The notes: a model not told the origin generated them from the letters alone. 39,179 nucleotides of DNA from Gammaproteobacteria bacterium (GCA_021156325.1 JAJNDI010000017.1:1-39179), one strand, 5' to 3'. Counted from the first letter of the stretch, positions 9,274 to 18,633 are shown. Made by a program: numbers and translations.

Positions 9274-9950
9274 CAGAACTAAGCTCTTCTCCTTTACGTT
9301 TGCTCATTTTAATTTCCGGCAACGGCTCCAATTTGCAAGCGATTGTTAATGAAATTCTCGCCAAAAAATTAAATGCCGTGATCACGAAAGTTATTTCTGA
9401 TCAATCTGATGCTTTTGGATTAACCCGCGCTGCTCGAGCAGGGATCTCCACAGAAATACTAACAAGAAAAAATTACCCTGATAGAAAAACTTTTTTTCAA
9501 GCATTAAAAGAAATGCTCTTAGCCTGTGATTGTGATCTCATCGTCTTGGCCGGTTTCATGCAAATTTTGCCAGCCGACATAGTAAATCACTTTGAAGGCA
9601 AGATGATTAATATTCACCCTTCTCTCTTGCCTAAATATCGGGGATTACACACCTATCAACAAGTACTGGACGCTAACGATACTCAACATGGAGTGAGTGT
9701 TCATTTTATCACAGCCGATCTGGATGCAGGGCCTCTCATTGCCCAAGCTGTTTTTGCGGTAAGGCCTGGTGAGGATCTCTTAAGTCTTCAGTCTCGTGGA
9801 CAAGCGCTAGAGCATCGTTTGTTGCCTAAAGTGATTGGCTGGTTTGCGGATAAACGGCTGCAATATCAGCAAAATACCGTTATTTTTGATCAAAAAACCC
9901 TCGGAACCTTTGGCTTACAATTCAGCGAAGCTGAATTGATCAAAAACTAG
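9270..9950 (+). CDS. purN: Phosphoribosylglycinamide formyltransferase
   Basis: Third step of purine synthesis, transferring a formyl group from 10-formyltetrahydrofolate to GAR. The 226-aa protein shows [19 protein letters not shown] at the start (phosphate-binding loop), the active-site region [17 protein letters not shown] (near 110-126) with the catalytic asparagine and histidine, [20 protein letters not shown] (starts near 141) with the catalytic aspartate, and [22 protein letters not shown] near the end. The start at 9270 overlaps the purM stop by 4 nt; an in-frame TTG at 9258 would lie wholly inside purM and is less likely. Identification is firm. Confidence 0.95.
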   Translation: MTELSSSPLRLLILISGNGSNLQAIVNEILAKKLNAVITKVISDQSDAFGLTRAARAGISTEILTRKNYPDRKTFFQALKEMLLACDCDLIVLAGFMQILPADIVNHFEGKMINIHPSLLPKYRGLHTYQQVLDANDTQHGVSVHFITADLDAGPLIAQAVFAVRPGEDLLSLQSRGQALEHRLLPKVIGWFADKRLQYQQNTVIFDQKTLGTFGLQFSEAELIKN

Positions 9951-9981
9951 CCAAAATTATTGCGCAAATTTTAAAACTGCC

Positions 9982-9990
9982 TGCTATATT
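9982..9990 (+). promoter_or_regulatory. Possible extended -10 promoter for ihfB
   Basis: TGCTATATT fits an extended -10 element about 40 nt upstream of the ihfB ATG. No good -35 box is found at 16-18 nt, so the call is tentative. Confidence 0.3.
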
Positions 9991-10031
9991 TAAAGAGCCT
10001 GGCATAGGCAAGGGATTGGAATGAGGGCAAT

Positions 10032-10364
10032 ATGATTAAATCTGAATTAATAGATAAACTCGCTAAAAGGCTGCGGATCGTATCGGATACGGATGTTGAA
10101 AACTGTATCAATGGCATAATAGAACAAATGAGTCAGGCATTAGGCAGCGGCCATCGCATCGAAGTCAGAGGCTTTGGCTCTTTTAATTTACATTATCGCC
10201 CGCCGCGTAATGCTCATAACCCCAAAACAGGTCAAAAGGTCTTTACCGAGCCCAAGTATATTCCGCATTTCAAACCGGGCAAAGATTTTCGCGAACGGGT
10301 AAATAATGTTTTTCTCGGACGAAAAAATCCACCGTTAAACTCCGATAATAGCGGCAATAATTAA
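10032..10364 (+). CDS. ihfB: Integration host factor beta subunit
   Basis: A 110-aa DNA-bending protein of the HU/IHF family; IhfB pairs with IhfA to bend DNA sharply at specific sites in replication, recombination and transcription. Beta-subunit features are [14 protein letters not shown] at the start, [28 protein letters not shown] (about 42-69, containing the intercalating proline arm) and [20 protein letters not shown]- and HFKPGK-type wording separates it from HU and IhfA. A tail of roughly 15 polar residues ([12 protein letters not shown]) extends beyond E. coli IhfB. GAGG stands 5 nt before the ATG. The usual rpsA and lapAB neighbours are absent; here it follows purN. Confidence 0.93.
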   Translation: MIKSELIDKLAKRLRIVSDTDVENCINGIIEQMSQALGSGHRIEVRGFGSFNLHYRPPRNAHNPKTGQKVFTEPKYIPHFKPGKDFRERVNNVFLGRKNPPLNSDNSGNN

Positions 10365-10372
10365 CATCATTC

Positions 10373-10414
10373 AAAAAAACCTGGATCCCGGACATTTTTC
10401 GCCAATTCCGGGAT
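10373..10414 (-). terminator. Rho-independent terminator-like hairpin after dcd
   Basis: On the minus strand ATCCCGGA and TCCGGGAT (10407-10414 and 10385-10392) form an 8-bp stem with a 14-nt loop, followed after five bases by a run of seven T (10373-10379). It lies between convergent dcd and ihfB and could stop both transcripts, though the T run serves dcd. Confidence 0.55.
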
Positions 10415-10422
10415 AACCCCAC

Positions 10423-10992
10423 TCAAGTACACGGTAACGTTACGCCTTTCTGTCCCTGATATTTACCGCCCCTATCACGATACGATGTCAAGCACACTTC
10501 ATCGGATTGTAAAAATAACATTTGCGCAACCCCTTCATTGGCGTAGATCTTGGCCGGCAGCGGTGTGGTATTTGAAAATTCCAACGTGACATGTCCTTCC
10601 CATTCTGGTTCCAGCGGCGTGACATTCACAATGATCCCGCAGCGCGCATAGGTCGACTTACCTAAACAAATGACTAACACATCCCGCGGAATGCGAAAAT
10701 ATTCTACGGTGCGGGCTAACGCAAACGAGTTTGGCGGAATAATACAAACATCAGATTGCAGATCAACAAAACTTTTATCGCTGAAGTCTTTGGGATCAAC
10801 AATGGCTGAATTGATATTCGTAAAGATCTTGAATTCATCGGCACATCTTACATCATAACCATAGCTTGACGTTCCATAAGAAATAATCTTCTTTCCATTG
10901 TGTTCACGCACTTGATGGGGGACAAAAGGTTCTATCATGCCTTTTGTCGTGGACAGGGTTTGGATCCATTTATCGGATTTAATGCTGGTCAT
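10423..10992 (-). CDS. dcd: dCTP deaminase
   Basis: Deaminates dCTP to dUTP, the main source of dUMP for thymidylate synthesis in gammaproteobacteria. The 189-aa protein has [10 protein letters not shown] near the start, [20 protein letters not shown] (starts near 41), the nucleotide-binding stretch [33 protein letters not shown] (starts near 108) containing the catalytic glutamate in TLEFSN, and [10 protein letters not shown]. Its length matches the enzyme (193 aa in E. coli). AGAGGAAA lies before the ATG. It follows mrp by 14 nt and is probably co-transcribed with it. Confidence 0.96.
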   Translation of the reverse strand: MTSIKSDKWIQTLSTTKGMIEPFVPHQVREHNGKKIISYGTSSYGYDVRCADEFKIFTNINSAIVDPKDFSDKSFVDLQSDVCIIPPNSFALARTVEYFRIPRDVLVICLGKSTYARCGIIVNVTPLEPEWEGHVTLEFSNTTPLPAKIYANEGVAQMLFLQSDEVCLTSYRDRGGKYQGQKGVTLPCT

Positions 10993-11006
10993 GAATATTT
11001 CCTCTG

Positions 11007-11825
11007 TTAAGTATTGACAATCGTAATTTTCGGAAACTTGGGCGTCTTGGACAGGCGAAGGTCTGCAAGCGCTGTACTCATCTTCAAAGCCATGTCGATA
11101 TAACGTTGTTTTAAAGGGTTATCAACATGACTTGCTGCCGCTGTCGGCGTACCGCTATCGGTTTGGGCACGCACACTCATTGACAAAGGCATTTGGCCTA
11201 GTAAGGGCGTTTTGGTTTCTTCAGCTAATAAAACGCCGCCGTTTGCTGCAAAGATCGCTTCTTCGTGACCGCAATGGCTGCAGACATGGGTACTCATGTT
11301 TTCGACTAAACCCAGAATAGGAATGTTTACTTTTTTAAATAGCGTAATAGCACGTCTTGCATCGATCAATGCCAAATCTTGCGGAGTTGTCACCACAATC
11401 GCTGCTGTAACAGGGATCTTCTGCGATACTGTGAGTTGAATATCACCCGTTCCCGGAGGCAGATCGATCAGCAAATAATCGAGATCATTCCACTGCGTAT
11501 CATTTAGTAATTGCTGCAAAGCAGAACTCACCATCGGACCCCGCCATGCCATCGCCGCTGCCGTATCCACCAGATAGCCTATCGACATGGTATAAATCCC
11601 ATGACGTTCGATAGGGATCAAATGCTTATCCGCCGTGGTTTGCGGCTCTATACCCACCGCACCCACCATAGTAGGGACACTGGGCCCGTAAATATCGGCA
11701 TCCAGCAACCCCACACGAGCCCCTAAGGCATGTAAAGCGAGCGCAAGGTTAACAGCGGTGGTTGATTTTCCAACCCCTCCCTTACCAGAGCCCACAGCGA
11801 TGATATTCTTAATACCGTCAATCAT
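11007..11825 (-). CDS. mrp: Mrp/ApbC-family iron-sulfur carrier ATPase
   Basis: A 272-aa P-loop ATPase of the Mrp/NBP35 family, thought to bind and transfer [4Fe-4S] clusters to apoproteins. It has the deviant Walker [21 protein letters not shown] (near 12), the [17 protein letters not shown] motif, [13 protein letters not shown] (near 119), [13 protein letters not shown] and the cluster-binding CxxC in VCSHCGHEE (near 182). The N-terminal MIP18/DUF59 domain present in E. coli Mrp is missing. On the minus strand a perfect TATAAT lies about 26 nt before the ATG but without a clear -35 box. It is divergent from metG, a conserved pairing, and leads into dcd. Confidence 0.92.
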   Translation of the reverse strand: MIDGIKNIIAVGSGKGGVGKSTTAVNLALALHALGARVGLLDADIYGPSVPTMVGAVGIEPQTTADKHLIPIERHGIYTMSIGYLVDTAAAMAWRGPMVSSALQQLLNDTQWNDLDYLLIDLPPGTGDIQLTVSQKIPVTAAIVVTTPQDLALIDARRAITLFKKVNIPILGLVENMSTHVCSHCGHEEAIFAANGGVLLAEETKTPLLGQMPLSMSVRAQTDSGTPTAAASHVDNPLKQRYIDMALKMSTALADLRLSKTPKFPKITIVNT

Positions 11826-11911
11826 AACTTTTCCCCGTTATAAGAAGCTTATTATACCCTCACCCCTTAAAATCCGCTACAATGGCCGTCTGCAATAATA
11901 GGGTGTAGCTA

Positions 11912-13579
11912 ATGAAAACCGCTTCCAAACGGCGCATTGTCGTCACCACGGCTCTCATTTATGCCAATGGCGATCTGCATTTGGGACATTTGGTAGAAAC
12001 GATCCAAGCCGATATCTGGGCACGCTTTCAACGCATGCGGGGGCATGAATGCTGGACTATCAGCGGCAGCGATGCTCACGGAACACCGATTATGTTATCG
12101 GCTGAAAAAGCTGGCATCAAACCCGAAGACTTAATTCAGCAAAAAGAAAAAGAACATGAGGCTGATTTTAAAGCTTTTGATATTCATTTTGACAGCTTTT
12201 GCACGACACATTCTGCTGACAATAGCGCATTGACTGAAGCCATTTATGCCAAACTTAATGCCAAAAACGATATTGAAACACGAACTATTGCCCAAGCTTA
12301 TGACACTGTAAAAGAGATGTTTTTGCCGGATAGATACATCAAAGGAGAATGCCCTCGCTGTCATACTAAAGATCAATATGGAGACAGCTGCGAACACTGC
12401 GGAGCAACTTATTCCCCTCTTGAAATGATCAACCCCATTTCTACGGTGAGCCAAACAAAACCAATGGAAAAATGTTCTGAACATTACTTTTTTAAGTTAA
12501 CCAAATATGAATCTATCTTAAAAAACTGGCTTGATAAAACGCCTTTGCAGCCAGAAATCAAAAACAAATTGCAGGAATGGTTTGAAGGCGGTTTAAAAGA
12601 CTGGGATATTTCACGGGATGCGCCTTATTTTGGATTTGAAATTCCTGGCAAAAAAGATAAATACTTTTACGTTTGGCTTGATGCGCCGATCGGTTATATC
12701 GCAAATCTGGGCGATTTAGCGAAACATAATCTAGCGGTTACCGTTGAAGATTTCTTTTCAAAAGACGCTTCGGACAAAACAGAGCTATATCATTTCATTG
12801 GCAAAGACATTATGTATTTCCACGTCCTCTTTTGGCCAGCCATTTTAGTTAGCGCTGGCTACAGGCTTCCGACTAATGTCTATGTTCATGGATTTTTAAC
12901 GATCAATGGCGAGAAAATGTCAAAATCAAGAGGGACTTTTATCAGCGCCAAAAGCTATTTAGCGCATTTGGATCCAGCTTACCTTCGCTATTACTTTTTT
13001 GCAAAACTCAGTAATAATGTAGCGGATATTGATTTGAATTGGGTAGACTTTCAGCAACGGGTAAATGCCGATCTGGTGGGTAAAGTCGTTAATATTGCCA
13101 GCCGTTGCACAGGCTTCATTCACAAATATGCGAATGGGCGTTTGGCTCCCTGCTTACCTGAGCAAGATTTATATCAGCTTTTTGCCAGGAGTAATAGCGA
13201 AATTGCCCAATTCTTTGAGGAACGGGAATTTTCGCAAGCTGCACGCGCTATCATGCACTTAGCTGATCTGGCAAACCAGTATATTGATAGTAAAAAACCT
13301 TGGAGCTTAGCCAAAGAAAGCGGCCAGGAAGCACTTATACAAGCGATATGCACCCAAGGATTAAATTTATTCCGGGTATTGATGATTTATCTAAAACCCG
13401 TCTTACCGGCAATGGCAACAGCTGTGGAAACCTTTTTACAAATTAATCCTTTGGTCTGGGAGGATTGCAACAAACCGTTGTTATCCCATTCGATTGCACC
13501 TTTTACACCCTTAATGCAGCGAATTCAAAATGAAGATATTAACCCTTTAATATCTCAACAAGGAGATCATCACTCATAA
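11912..13579 (+). CDS. metG: Methionyl-tRNA synthetase, short form
   Basis: Charges initiator and elongator tRNA-Met. The class I landmarks are [17 protein letters not shown] (HIGH-type HLGH, near 23), the zinc knuckle [18 protein letters not shown] (four cysteines, starts near 147), [42 protein letters not shown] (KMSKS near 333) and the helical anticodon domain ending in [14 protein letters not shown]. At 555 aa it lacks the 120-residue C-terminal tRNA-binding/dimerisation domain of E. coli MetG (677 aa), so the enzyme is probably monomeric. The ATG has AGGGTG upstream. Its TAA overlaps the next ATG by one base (TAATG), coupling it to the ferredoxin gene. Confidence 0.96.
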   Translation: MKTASKRRIVVTTALIYANGDLHLGHLVETIQADIWARFQRMRGHECWTISGSDAHGTPIMLSAEKAGIKPEDLIQQKEKEHEADFKAFDIHFDSFCTTHSADNSALTEAIYAKLNAKNDIETRTIAQAYDTVKEMFLPDRYIKGECPRCHTKDQYGDSCEHCGATYSPLEMINPISTVSQTKPMEKCSEHYFFKLTKYESILKNWLDKTPLQPEIKNKLQEWFEGGLKDWDISRDAPYFGFEIPGKKDKYFYVWLDAPIGYIANLGDLAKHNLAVTVEDFFSKDASDKTELYHFIGKDIMYFHVLFWPAILVSAGYRLPTNVYVHGFLTINGEKMSKSRGTFISAKSYLAHLDPAYLRYYFFAKLSNNVADIDLNWVDFQQRVNADLVGKVVNIASRCTGFIHKYANGRLAPCLPEQDLYQLFARSNSEIAQFFEEREFSQAARAIMHLADLANQYIDSKKPWSLAKESGQEALIQAICTQGLNLFRVLMIYLKPVLPAMATAVETFLQINPLVWEDCNKPLLSHSIAPFTPLMQRIQNEDINPLISQQGDHHS

Positions 13580-14016
13580 TGGCTTCTAAAAATCCCTCTA
13601 TCGTTGTGATTGACGAAGCACTTTGCATTGGTTGCACACGCTGCATTAAAGTATGTCCCGTAGATGCTATCATCGGAGCACATCGGTTCATGCATACCGT
13701 CATTCCGACAGAATGCATTGGCTGCGAACTTTGCATCGCCCCTTGCCCGATGGATTGTATTCATATCAAAAGCATAGACAAACCGCTGTATGAAAAAGAG
13801 CGGGTAAAACGGCGCTTTCAAGCACGCAAAAAAAGACTGGCTGCTATCGAAGCAGAGCAAAAAAACTGTTTTACCGAGGCTAAGCAATTGGCTGATAAAA
13901 CAAGTGATCCGGCGGCAAGTTCAAAACAAGATTATATTCAAGCTGCCCTTGCTAAAAAACGCGCAGCACGTCAATTGACAGGGAGTGATAAAAACCATGA
14001 ACCGCCAAAAACTTGA
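13579..14016 (+). CDS. RnfB-like ferredoxin with two [4Fe-4S] motifs, membrane anchor missing
   Basis: A 145-aa protein with two consecutive 4Fe-4S motifs, [16 protein letters not shown] (near 16) and [16 protein letters not shown] (near 46), separated by GAHRFMHTV as in RnfB/RsxB. The N-terminal transmembrane helix and the extra Fe-S domain of full RnfB are missing, and no other rnf genes are visible. Residues 70-145 form a basic, helical, probably coiled-coil tail ([20 protein letters not shown]). The gene is wedged between metG and nth, overlapping metG by 1 nt and nth by 20 nt. It probably passes electrons to an unknown partner; servicing the Nth Fe-S enzyme is only a guess from position. 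Confidence 0.82.
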   Translation: MASKNPSIVVIDEALCIGCTRCIKVCPVDAIIGAHRFMHTVIPTECIGCELCIAPCPMDCIHIKSIDKPLYEKERVKRRFQARKKRLAAIEAEQKNCFTEAKQLADKTSDPAASSKQDYIQAALAKKRAARQLTGSDKNHEPPKT

Positions 14017-14629
14017 AGCTATTTTTAAACGCTTCAAAGCCCATAATCCCAAACCGAAAACAGAATTGCTTTATCATACACCTTTCGAATTACTCGTTGC
14101 AGTGATTTTATCTGCCCGTGCAACGGATGTGAGCGTGAATAAGGCAACGGTAAAATTGTTTCCCCAAGCCAATACACCTGAAGCATTATTAGCGTTAGGA
14201 GTTGAAGGTTTATCGCCTTATATACAAGCGATTGGATTATATAGAACCAAAGCCAAAAATCTGATTAGAACGTGTGAAATCCTGATTGAAAAACATGGAG
14301 CTCAAGTGCCGAGTTCTCGTGAAGAACTGGAAGCCTTACCAGGTGTAGGCCGAAAAACGGCGAACGTATTATTAAATACGTTATTTGGGCAGCCCACCGT
14401 GGCAGTAGACACGCATATTTTTCGAGTGGGGAATCGTACCGGCATAGCGCCTGGCAAAACGGTATCGGCTGTTGAAAAAGCCATGGTGGCGTGTGTACCG
14501 AAGGAGTATTTACAGGATGCCCATCATTGGTTAGTGTTGCACGGCCGTTATACGTGTATTGCCAGAAAACCTAAATGCGCAAACTGCATTATTAATGATC
14601 TGTGTGAGTATAAAGATAAAGCTCTATGA
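13997..14629 (+). CDS. nth: Endonuclease III (DNA glycosylase/AP lyase)
   Basis: Base-excision repair enzyme that removes oxidised pyrimidines and nicks the abasic site. The 210-aa protein follows E. coli Nth along its length: HhH motif [14 protein letters not shown] with the catalytic lysine near 120, AVDTHIFRV with the catalytic aspartate near 138, and the C-terminal [4Fe-4S] loop C-x6-C-x2-C-x5-C ([17 protein letters not shown]). The ATG at 13997 gives the family start [10 protein letters not shown]; a GTG at 13985 is an alternative. Residue 41, glutamine in the E. coli motif LSAQATD and a DNA-intercalating position, is arginine here (LSARATD). The start lies inside the end of the ferredoxin gene. 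Confidence 0.96.
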   Translation: MNRQKLEAIFKRFKAHNPKPKTELLYHTPFELLVAVILSARATDVSVNKATVKLFPQANTPEALLALGVEGLSPYIQAIGLYRTKAKNLIRTCEILIEKHGAQVPSSREELEALPGVGRKTANVLLNTLFGQPTVAVDTHIFRVGNRTGIAPGKTVSAVEKAMVACVPKEYLQDAHHWLVLHGRYTCIARKPKCANCIINDLCEYKDKAL

Positions 14630-14696
14630 TAGCTTTACTGCTCTCAAACTGAAAACAATATCAAAAGGTGGTATTGCGTAAATCGTAATAGCCTCT

Positions 14697-14742
14697 CCCT
14701 TTTTCAAAAAGGGCACAAACGGAGCACTTTTTCAAAATAGGT
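14697..14742. repeat. Palindromic repeat pair between nth and the iscA-like gene
   Basis: CCCTTTTTCAAAAAGGG (14697-14713) is a perfect palindrome around one central base. A decayed second copy, CACTTTTTCAAAATAGGTG, follows about 10 nt later. They sit between convergent genes, so a terminator function is plausible for both strands. Same family as 8145, 18595 and 22424. Confidence 0.5.
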
Positions 14743-14755
14743 GAAATACTTAAGA

Positions 14756-15148
14756 TTACTCTGTCGTAAAACTCTCGCCACAGCCGCAACGAGCCGTTTC
14801 ATTGGGGTTTTTGATTTCGATGATTTTGTTTAATCCTTTCCGCGTATATTCAATGCGGCTGCCGCGTACTTTCAAAAAACAATCCTTACTAACAAAAATA
14901 CTAAAATCGTCACTTATCGTAAAAACATGATCGCCTGGTTCAGACTTATCTACCAGATCGATCACATATCGGTATCCTGTACAACCGGATTTTTCCAAAC
15001 TTAGGCGTACCCCGATAGCATGACCTTTCTTTTTGATTTCTTTTCTAAAATGTGCCAGGGCTTCTTCGGAAATGCTAACGGCATCTTTTTCTGTGATTTT
15101 ATGAGGGTCGTAAAAAGACACCGGATTGTTTTTTTGCTCAGAAGACAT
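14756..15148 (-). CDS. IscA/SufA/ErpA-type A-type Fe-S carrier protein
   Basis: A 130-aa HesB-like protein that carries Fe-S clusters to target enzymes. All three cysteine ligands are present: SGCTGYRY (near 56) and the C-terminal CGCGESF (near 121). Spacing and the NPNETARCGCGESF ending match SufA/IscA; which subtype cannot be decided by eye. An N-terminal extension of about 20 polar residues precedes the usual start ISEEALAHF. The start was placed at 15148, where AGGAG stands 7 nt upstream; an ATG at 15154 would overlap the iscU-like stop (ATGA) but leaves the ribosome site almost touching it. It is last in the aspS-iscS-iscU-iscA unit, ending before the palindromes at 14697-14742. Confidence 0.88.
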   Translation of the reverse strand: MSSEQKNNPVSFYDPHKITEKDAVSISEEALAHFRKEIKKKGHAIGVRLSLEKSGCTGYRYVIDLVDKSEPGDHVFTISDDFSIFVSKDCFLKVRGSRIEYTRKGLNKIIEIKNPNETARCGCGESFTTE

Positions 15149-15150
15149 AA

Positions 15151-15525
15151 TCATTCTCCTCTTTTTCCTAATACAGTTTTTAACGTATCTTCAACCAAGA
15201 GAGCAGTGCTGAATAAGGATCGCGGTAATGATAAAACGGCTGCAATGTCAGCTGCGTTTATATTCTGAACAGCGGCTATTGACAATCCGATCACTGTCTC
15301 GCAAAGATATTCGGCTGCCGCAATGAGCGCCGCATTCCCATACGCTTTAAAAACGGCGTTTTTAATTTGATCGCCGCTGATTTGCAATTGCAGTTTTAAT
15401 ACCCCCCCTTGTGCAGGCGACCCTACCATGGCACTTAAAACAGATCCTCCTTGCAAAGAATCGGCTTGCTTTGTATTAAAAAAATAGCTTAATACAATTT
15501 CATTGTAAATCGGGTGTTTCATCAT
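15151..15525 (-). CDS. IscU-like scaffold protein lacking all cluster ligands
   Basis: A 124-aa protein clearly in the IscU fold by alignment (YNEIVLSYFF, AMVGSPAQGGVLKLQLQI, VFKAYGNAALIAAAEYL, DIAAVLSLP, VEDTLKTVL). E. coli IscU holds its cluster with C37, D39, C63, H105 and C106; the aligned positions here are Q39, G41, N64, S106 and T107, and the only cysteine (C75) is elsewhere. The HscA-recognition motif LPPVK reads LPRSL. It therefore cannot build clusters in the standard way, yet the frame is intact and sits by position and coupling exactly where iscU belongs, between iscS (ATGA overlap) and an A-type carrier. It may regulate or present IscS, for example for tRNA thiolation, or be decaying. 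Family membership is solid and function unknown. Confidence 0.8.
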   Translation of the reverse strand: MMKHPIYNEIVLSYFFNTKQADSLQGGSVLSAMVGSPAQGGVLKLQLQISGDQIKNAVFKAYGNAALIAAAEYLCETVIGLSIAAVQNINAADIAAVLSLPRSLFSTALLVEDTLKTVLGKRGE

Positions 15526-16739
15526 CGCAAGACCTGCCAGGGATAGTGCGTTATATTCTTGCCTTCTTTAAGCAATTCCCATACCGGTGATAAAGCACGA
15601 AGCCTTATCACCACGTACGTAATTTGTTTGACAGCTTCATCGATTTCTTCTGTTGTGGTCATGCGCCCCAAGCTAAAACGAACAGCATTTTGCGCAGCTT
15701 GTTCACGTAATCCCATCGCTATCAAAACATGAGAAGGCGTTACCGCAGCACTCGTACAAGCCGCTTTGGAAGAAACAGCAACATTCGTTAAAGCTGTGAT
15801 AAACGCATCGCCATCAATCCCCTCAAAGGTCGCGTTTAAATAACCCGGCGCCAAAAAAGATAACTCGCCATTTAATCGCACCGATTCAAGGGATTGGATG
15901 CCAGCCCAAAGACGTTTAGTTAAGTTTTGCAAAACCTCACGGTCTGCAGACAAATCAGCTTTCATCAATTCACACGCTTTACCCATCCCGAGTATTAATA
16001 ATACCGGTAATGAGCCTGAGCGAAATCCCGATTGATGTCCGCCGCCTTGTATTAAGGGCGTTAATTGCACGCCTTGTCTTACATACAAAGCTCCGATACC
16101 CGCAGGCCCATAGACTTTATGGGAGGAAAGCGACAACAAATCGATACCCATTTCATTCACATTAATCGGCAACCGTGAAGCGCTTTGAGCAGCATCGACA
16201 TGGAATAATATCCCTTTTTGACGCGTAATTTTCCCTATAGTACGAATATCCTGCATCACACCCGTTTCATTATTGACATGCATGATAGAAACCAGAATCG
16301 TGTCTTGTCGAATAGCTTGCCGCAGCTCATCAATGGCAATTACGCCATTTGATTGCGGTTTGAGGTAAGTTATTTCATAACCCTGCTTTTGAAGGTAAGC
16401 ACATACATCCAAGACGGCTTTGTGTTCTGTTGCAGAGGTAATAATATGCCGGCCTTTATCTTGATAAAAATCAACTGACCCTTTGATAGCCAGATTATTA
16501 GATTCGGTCGCACCCGAAGTCCAGAGAATTTCAGGCGGTTGTGCGTGGATTAACTCTGCTATTTGGCCTGCTGCTTTATCCACGATGGCTTTGGCTTTCC
16601 ATCCATACACATGCTGCACAGAATGAGGATTACCTAACGCTCCTTCTTGTAAATAAGCAGAGAGTACTGCTGCAACACGCGGATCTAGCGGGGTTTCAGC
16701 GGCATAATCCAGGTAAATAGGCTTATTCTCATAAAACAT
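15522..16739 (-). CDS. iscS: Cysteine desulfurase IscS
   Basis: PLP-dependent enzyme that takes sulfur from cysteine for Fe-S clusters and tRNA thiolation. The 405-aa protein matches group I IscS throughout: YLDYAAETPLDPRV at the start, TSGATESNNLAIKG (near 75), HVDAAQSASRLPI, the PLP lysine in SLSSHKVYGPAGIGAL (near 205), GGGHQSGFRSGSLPV, the catalytic-cysteine loop SSKAACTSAAVTPSHVL (near 327) and the C-terminal LRALSPVWELLKEG. The ATG at 16739 overlaps the aspS stop by 1 nt (TGATG), with GAAGG at 6 nt; a GTG at 16742 is the alternative. No iscR precedes it, and hscBA and fdx are absent after the iscA-like gene. Confidence 0.95.
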   Translation of the reverse strand: MFYENKPIYLDYAAETPLDPRVAAVLSAYLQEGALGNPHSVQHVYGWKAKAIVDKAAGQIAELIHAQPPEILWTSGATESNNLAIKGSVDFYQDKGRHIITSATEHKAVLDVCAYLQKQGYEITYLKPQSNGVIAIDELRQAIRQDTILVSIMHVNNETGVMQDIRTIGKITRQKGILFHVDAAQSASRLPINVNEMGIDLLSLSSHKVYGPAGIGALYVRQGVQLTPLIQGGGHQSGFRSGSLPVLLILGMGKACELMKADLSADREVLQNLTKRLWAGIQSLESVRLNGELSFLAPGYLNATFEGIDGDAFITALTNVAVSSKAACTSAAVTPSHVLIAMGLREQAAQNAVRFSLGRMTTTEEIDEAVKQITYVVIRLRALSPVWELLKEGKNITHYPWQVLR

Positions 16740-18511
16740 CACTTGCCTTCTTCAGGAATCACCCGAATACCTAATTCAATTAATTGTTCTGGGTCAACAG
16801 CAGCGGGGGCATCTGTTAAAGGACACGAGGCTGACTGTGTTTTAGGAAAAGCAATCACATCACGGATAGATTGTGAGCCTGACATTAACATCATCAGGCG
16901 ATCTAAGCCTAATGCAATGCCGCCATGCGGCGGACAGCCATAGCGCATCGCCGTTAACAAATGGTTAAATTTAAGCTTCGCTGTCGCTTCATTCATGCCC
17001 AATAAACTAAACACCGTTTCTTGCATATCCACATGATGAATACGAATCGAACCGCCGCCCACTTCATAACCATTTAAAACAATATCATAAGCACGAGCTA
17101 AGGCTTCTCCAGGGGATTTTTTCAACGTTTCTTTGTCACAGGCAGGTGCTGTAAAAGGATGATGAACTGCCTGCCATCCTTTAGCATCGCCTTTTTCAAA
17201 CATGGGGAAATCCACAACCCACAAGGGTGCCCAATCACCCTTTATTAAATTGCGGTCCTGGCCTAACTTAAGGCGTAACGCCCCCATAGCGTTATTCACA
17301 ATAGCCGCTTTATCAGCGCCAAAGAAAATCACATCGCCTGTTTTAGCAGACACGCGTGTTAAAATAGCCTGTACGGTCTTTTCCGGCAAAAACTTCAGGA
17401 TAGGAGATTGCAAGCCTTCCATGCCCGTATTCAAATCATTGACTTTAATATAAGCCAAACCGCGTGCCCCTAAACGTGAGACATACACACCGTAATCATC
17501 GATTTCTTTTCGCGTTAATTGCCCGCCGTCTGGCAAACGTAAAGCGACCACCCGGCCTTCAGGATCATGCGCTGGTGTGGAAAAAACCTTAAATTCTACC
17601 TCTTTTACCAGATCACTGATCTCTACCAATTCCAAAGGGATCCGCAAATCGGGTTTATCGCTGCCATAACGCGACATTGCTTCTCGGTAAGCCAAGCGCG
17701 GAAAAGGTTGCGGCAGAGAGACGCTTAAAGTTTCTTTAAATAACTTAATCAATAAATTTTCTGTGAGTTGCTGAATATCTTTTTCGTTAATAAAAGACAT
17801 TTCGATATCCAATTGTGTAAATTCAGGCTGTCTGTCCGCGCGCAAATCTTCATCGCGAAAACAACGTACGATTTGATAGTATCTATCCATTCCCGACATC
17901 ATTAACAATTGCTTGAAAATTTGCGGCGATTGCGGCAGTGCAAAGAAATGTCCGCGGTGCGTACGACTTGGAACCAGATAGTCACGGGCCCCCTCCGGGG
18001 TGGCTTTGGTTAACATCGGGGTTTCAATATCTAAAAAGCCTTGTTCATTTAAAAAAGTTCGCATGAAATGCGACACACGGTGACGCAATTGGAAACGAGC
18101 TTGCATTTGCGGGCGGCGCAGATCAAGATAGCGAAAACGAAGCGAGGTTTCTTCACCCACAGGTTGATAATCATCGAGTTGAAAAGGCAGCGGATCAGCC
18201 GTATTTAAAATATCAAGACTTTCACCCAAGATTTCTATCTTACCCGTAGACAAATTAGGGTTAATATTGCCAGCAGGACGTTGGTTCACTTTACCTGATA
18301 CCAAGATCACATATTCGTTACGTACTTTTTCAGCTAATTCAAAATACGATTTATTTTCCGGGGAAAAGACGACTTGCACGATGCCACTTCTATCACGCAA
18401 ATCAAAAAAAATAACGCCGCCATGATCACGACGGCGATGTACCCAGCCGACTACCGTGACAGTTTGTGATAAGGCTTTTTCAGTGACAGTATCACAGTAA
18501 TGAGTTCGCAT
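16739..18511 (-). CDS. aspS: Aspartyl-tRNA synthetase
   Basis: Charges tRNA-Asp. At 590 aa it equals the bacterial enzyme. It has the N-terminal OB-fold anticodon domain ([24 protein letters not shown]), class II motif 1 ([20 protein letters not shown], near 140), motif 2 ([20 protein letters not shown], near 215), the bacterial GAD insertion (about 285-420) and motif 3 ([15 protein letters not shown], near 535). GGAGA lies 5 nt before the ATG. Upstream is the hairpin element 18536-18612; downstream iscS is coupled by a 1-nt overlap, placing the sulfur module under aspS transcription. Confidence 0.97.
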   Translation of the reverse strand: MRTHYCDTVTEKALSQTVTVVGWVHRRRDHGGVIFFDLRDRSGIVQVVFSPENKSYFELAEKVRNEYVILVSGKVNQRPAGNINPNLSTGKIEILGESLDILNTADPLPFQLDDYQPVGEETSLRFRYLDLRRPQMQARFQLRHRVSHFMRTFLNEQGFLDIETPMLTKATPEGARDYLVPSRTHRGHFFALPQSPQIFKQLLMMSGMDRYYQIVRCFRDEDLRADRQPEFTQLDIEMSFINEKDIQQLTENLLIKLFKETLSVSLPQPFPRLAYREAMSRYGSDKPDLRIPLELVEISDLVKEVEFKVFSTPAHDPEGRVVALRLPDGGQLTRKEIDDYGVYVSRLGARGLAYIKVNDLNTGMEGLQSPILKFLPEKTVQAILTRVSAKTGDVIFFGADKAAIVNNAMGALRLKLGQDRNLIKGDWAPLWVVDFPMFEKGDAKGWQAVHHPFTAPACDKETLKKSPGEALARAYDIVLNGYEVGGGSIRIHHVDMQETVFSLLGMNEATAKLKFNHLLTAMRYGCPPHGGIALGLDRLMMLMSGSQSIRDVIAFPKTQSASCPLTDAPAAVDPEQLIELGIRVIPEEGK

Positions 18512-18535
18512 AAAATCTCCTTGCCACTTCGCACT

Positions 18536-18612
18536 ACCCTCTCCCCGCCCTTCGGGCGGCTCTCTCCCGCTTGCGGGAGAGGGTGATAAAAATGTCTCTT
18601 TTTCAAAAGGGG
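18536..18612. repeat. Composite palindromic repeat between DUF502 and aspS
   Basis: ACCCTCTCCC (18536-18545) pairs perfectly with GGGAGAGGGT (18575-18584). Inside are a CCGCCC-TTC-GGGCGG hairpin and a CTCTCCCGC-TT-GCGGGAGAG hairpin that competes with the outer stem. A degenerate CTCTTTTTCAAAAGGGG copy of the other palindrome family follows at 18596-18612. It could partly terminate transcripts coming from ampE/DUF502; the form is that of REP/BIME-type intergenic repeats. Confidence 0.6.
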
Positions 18613-18633
18613 TAAAAATTCTCGTTATTTCGC

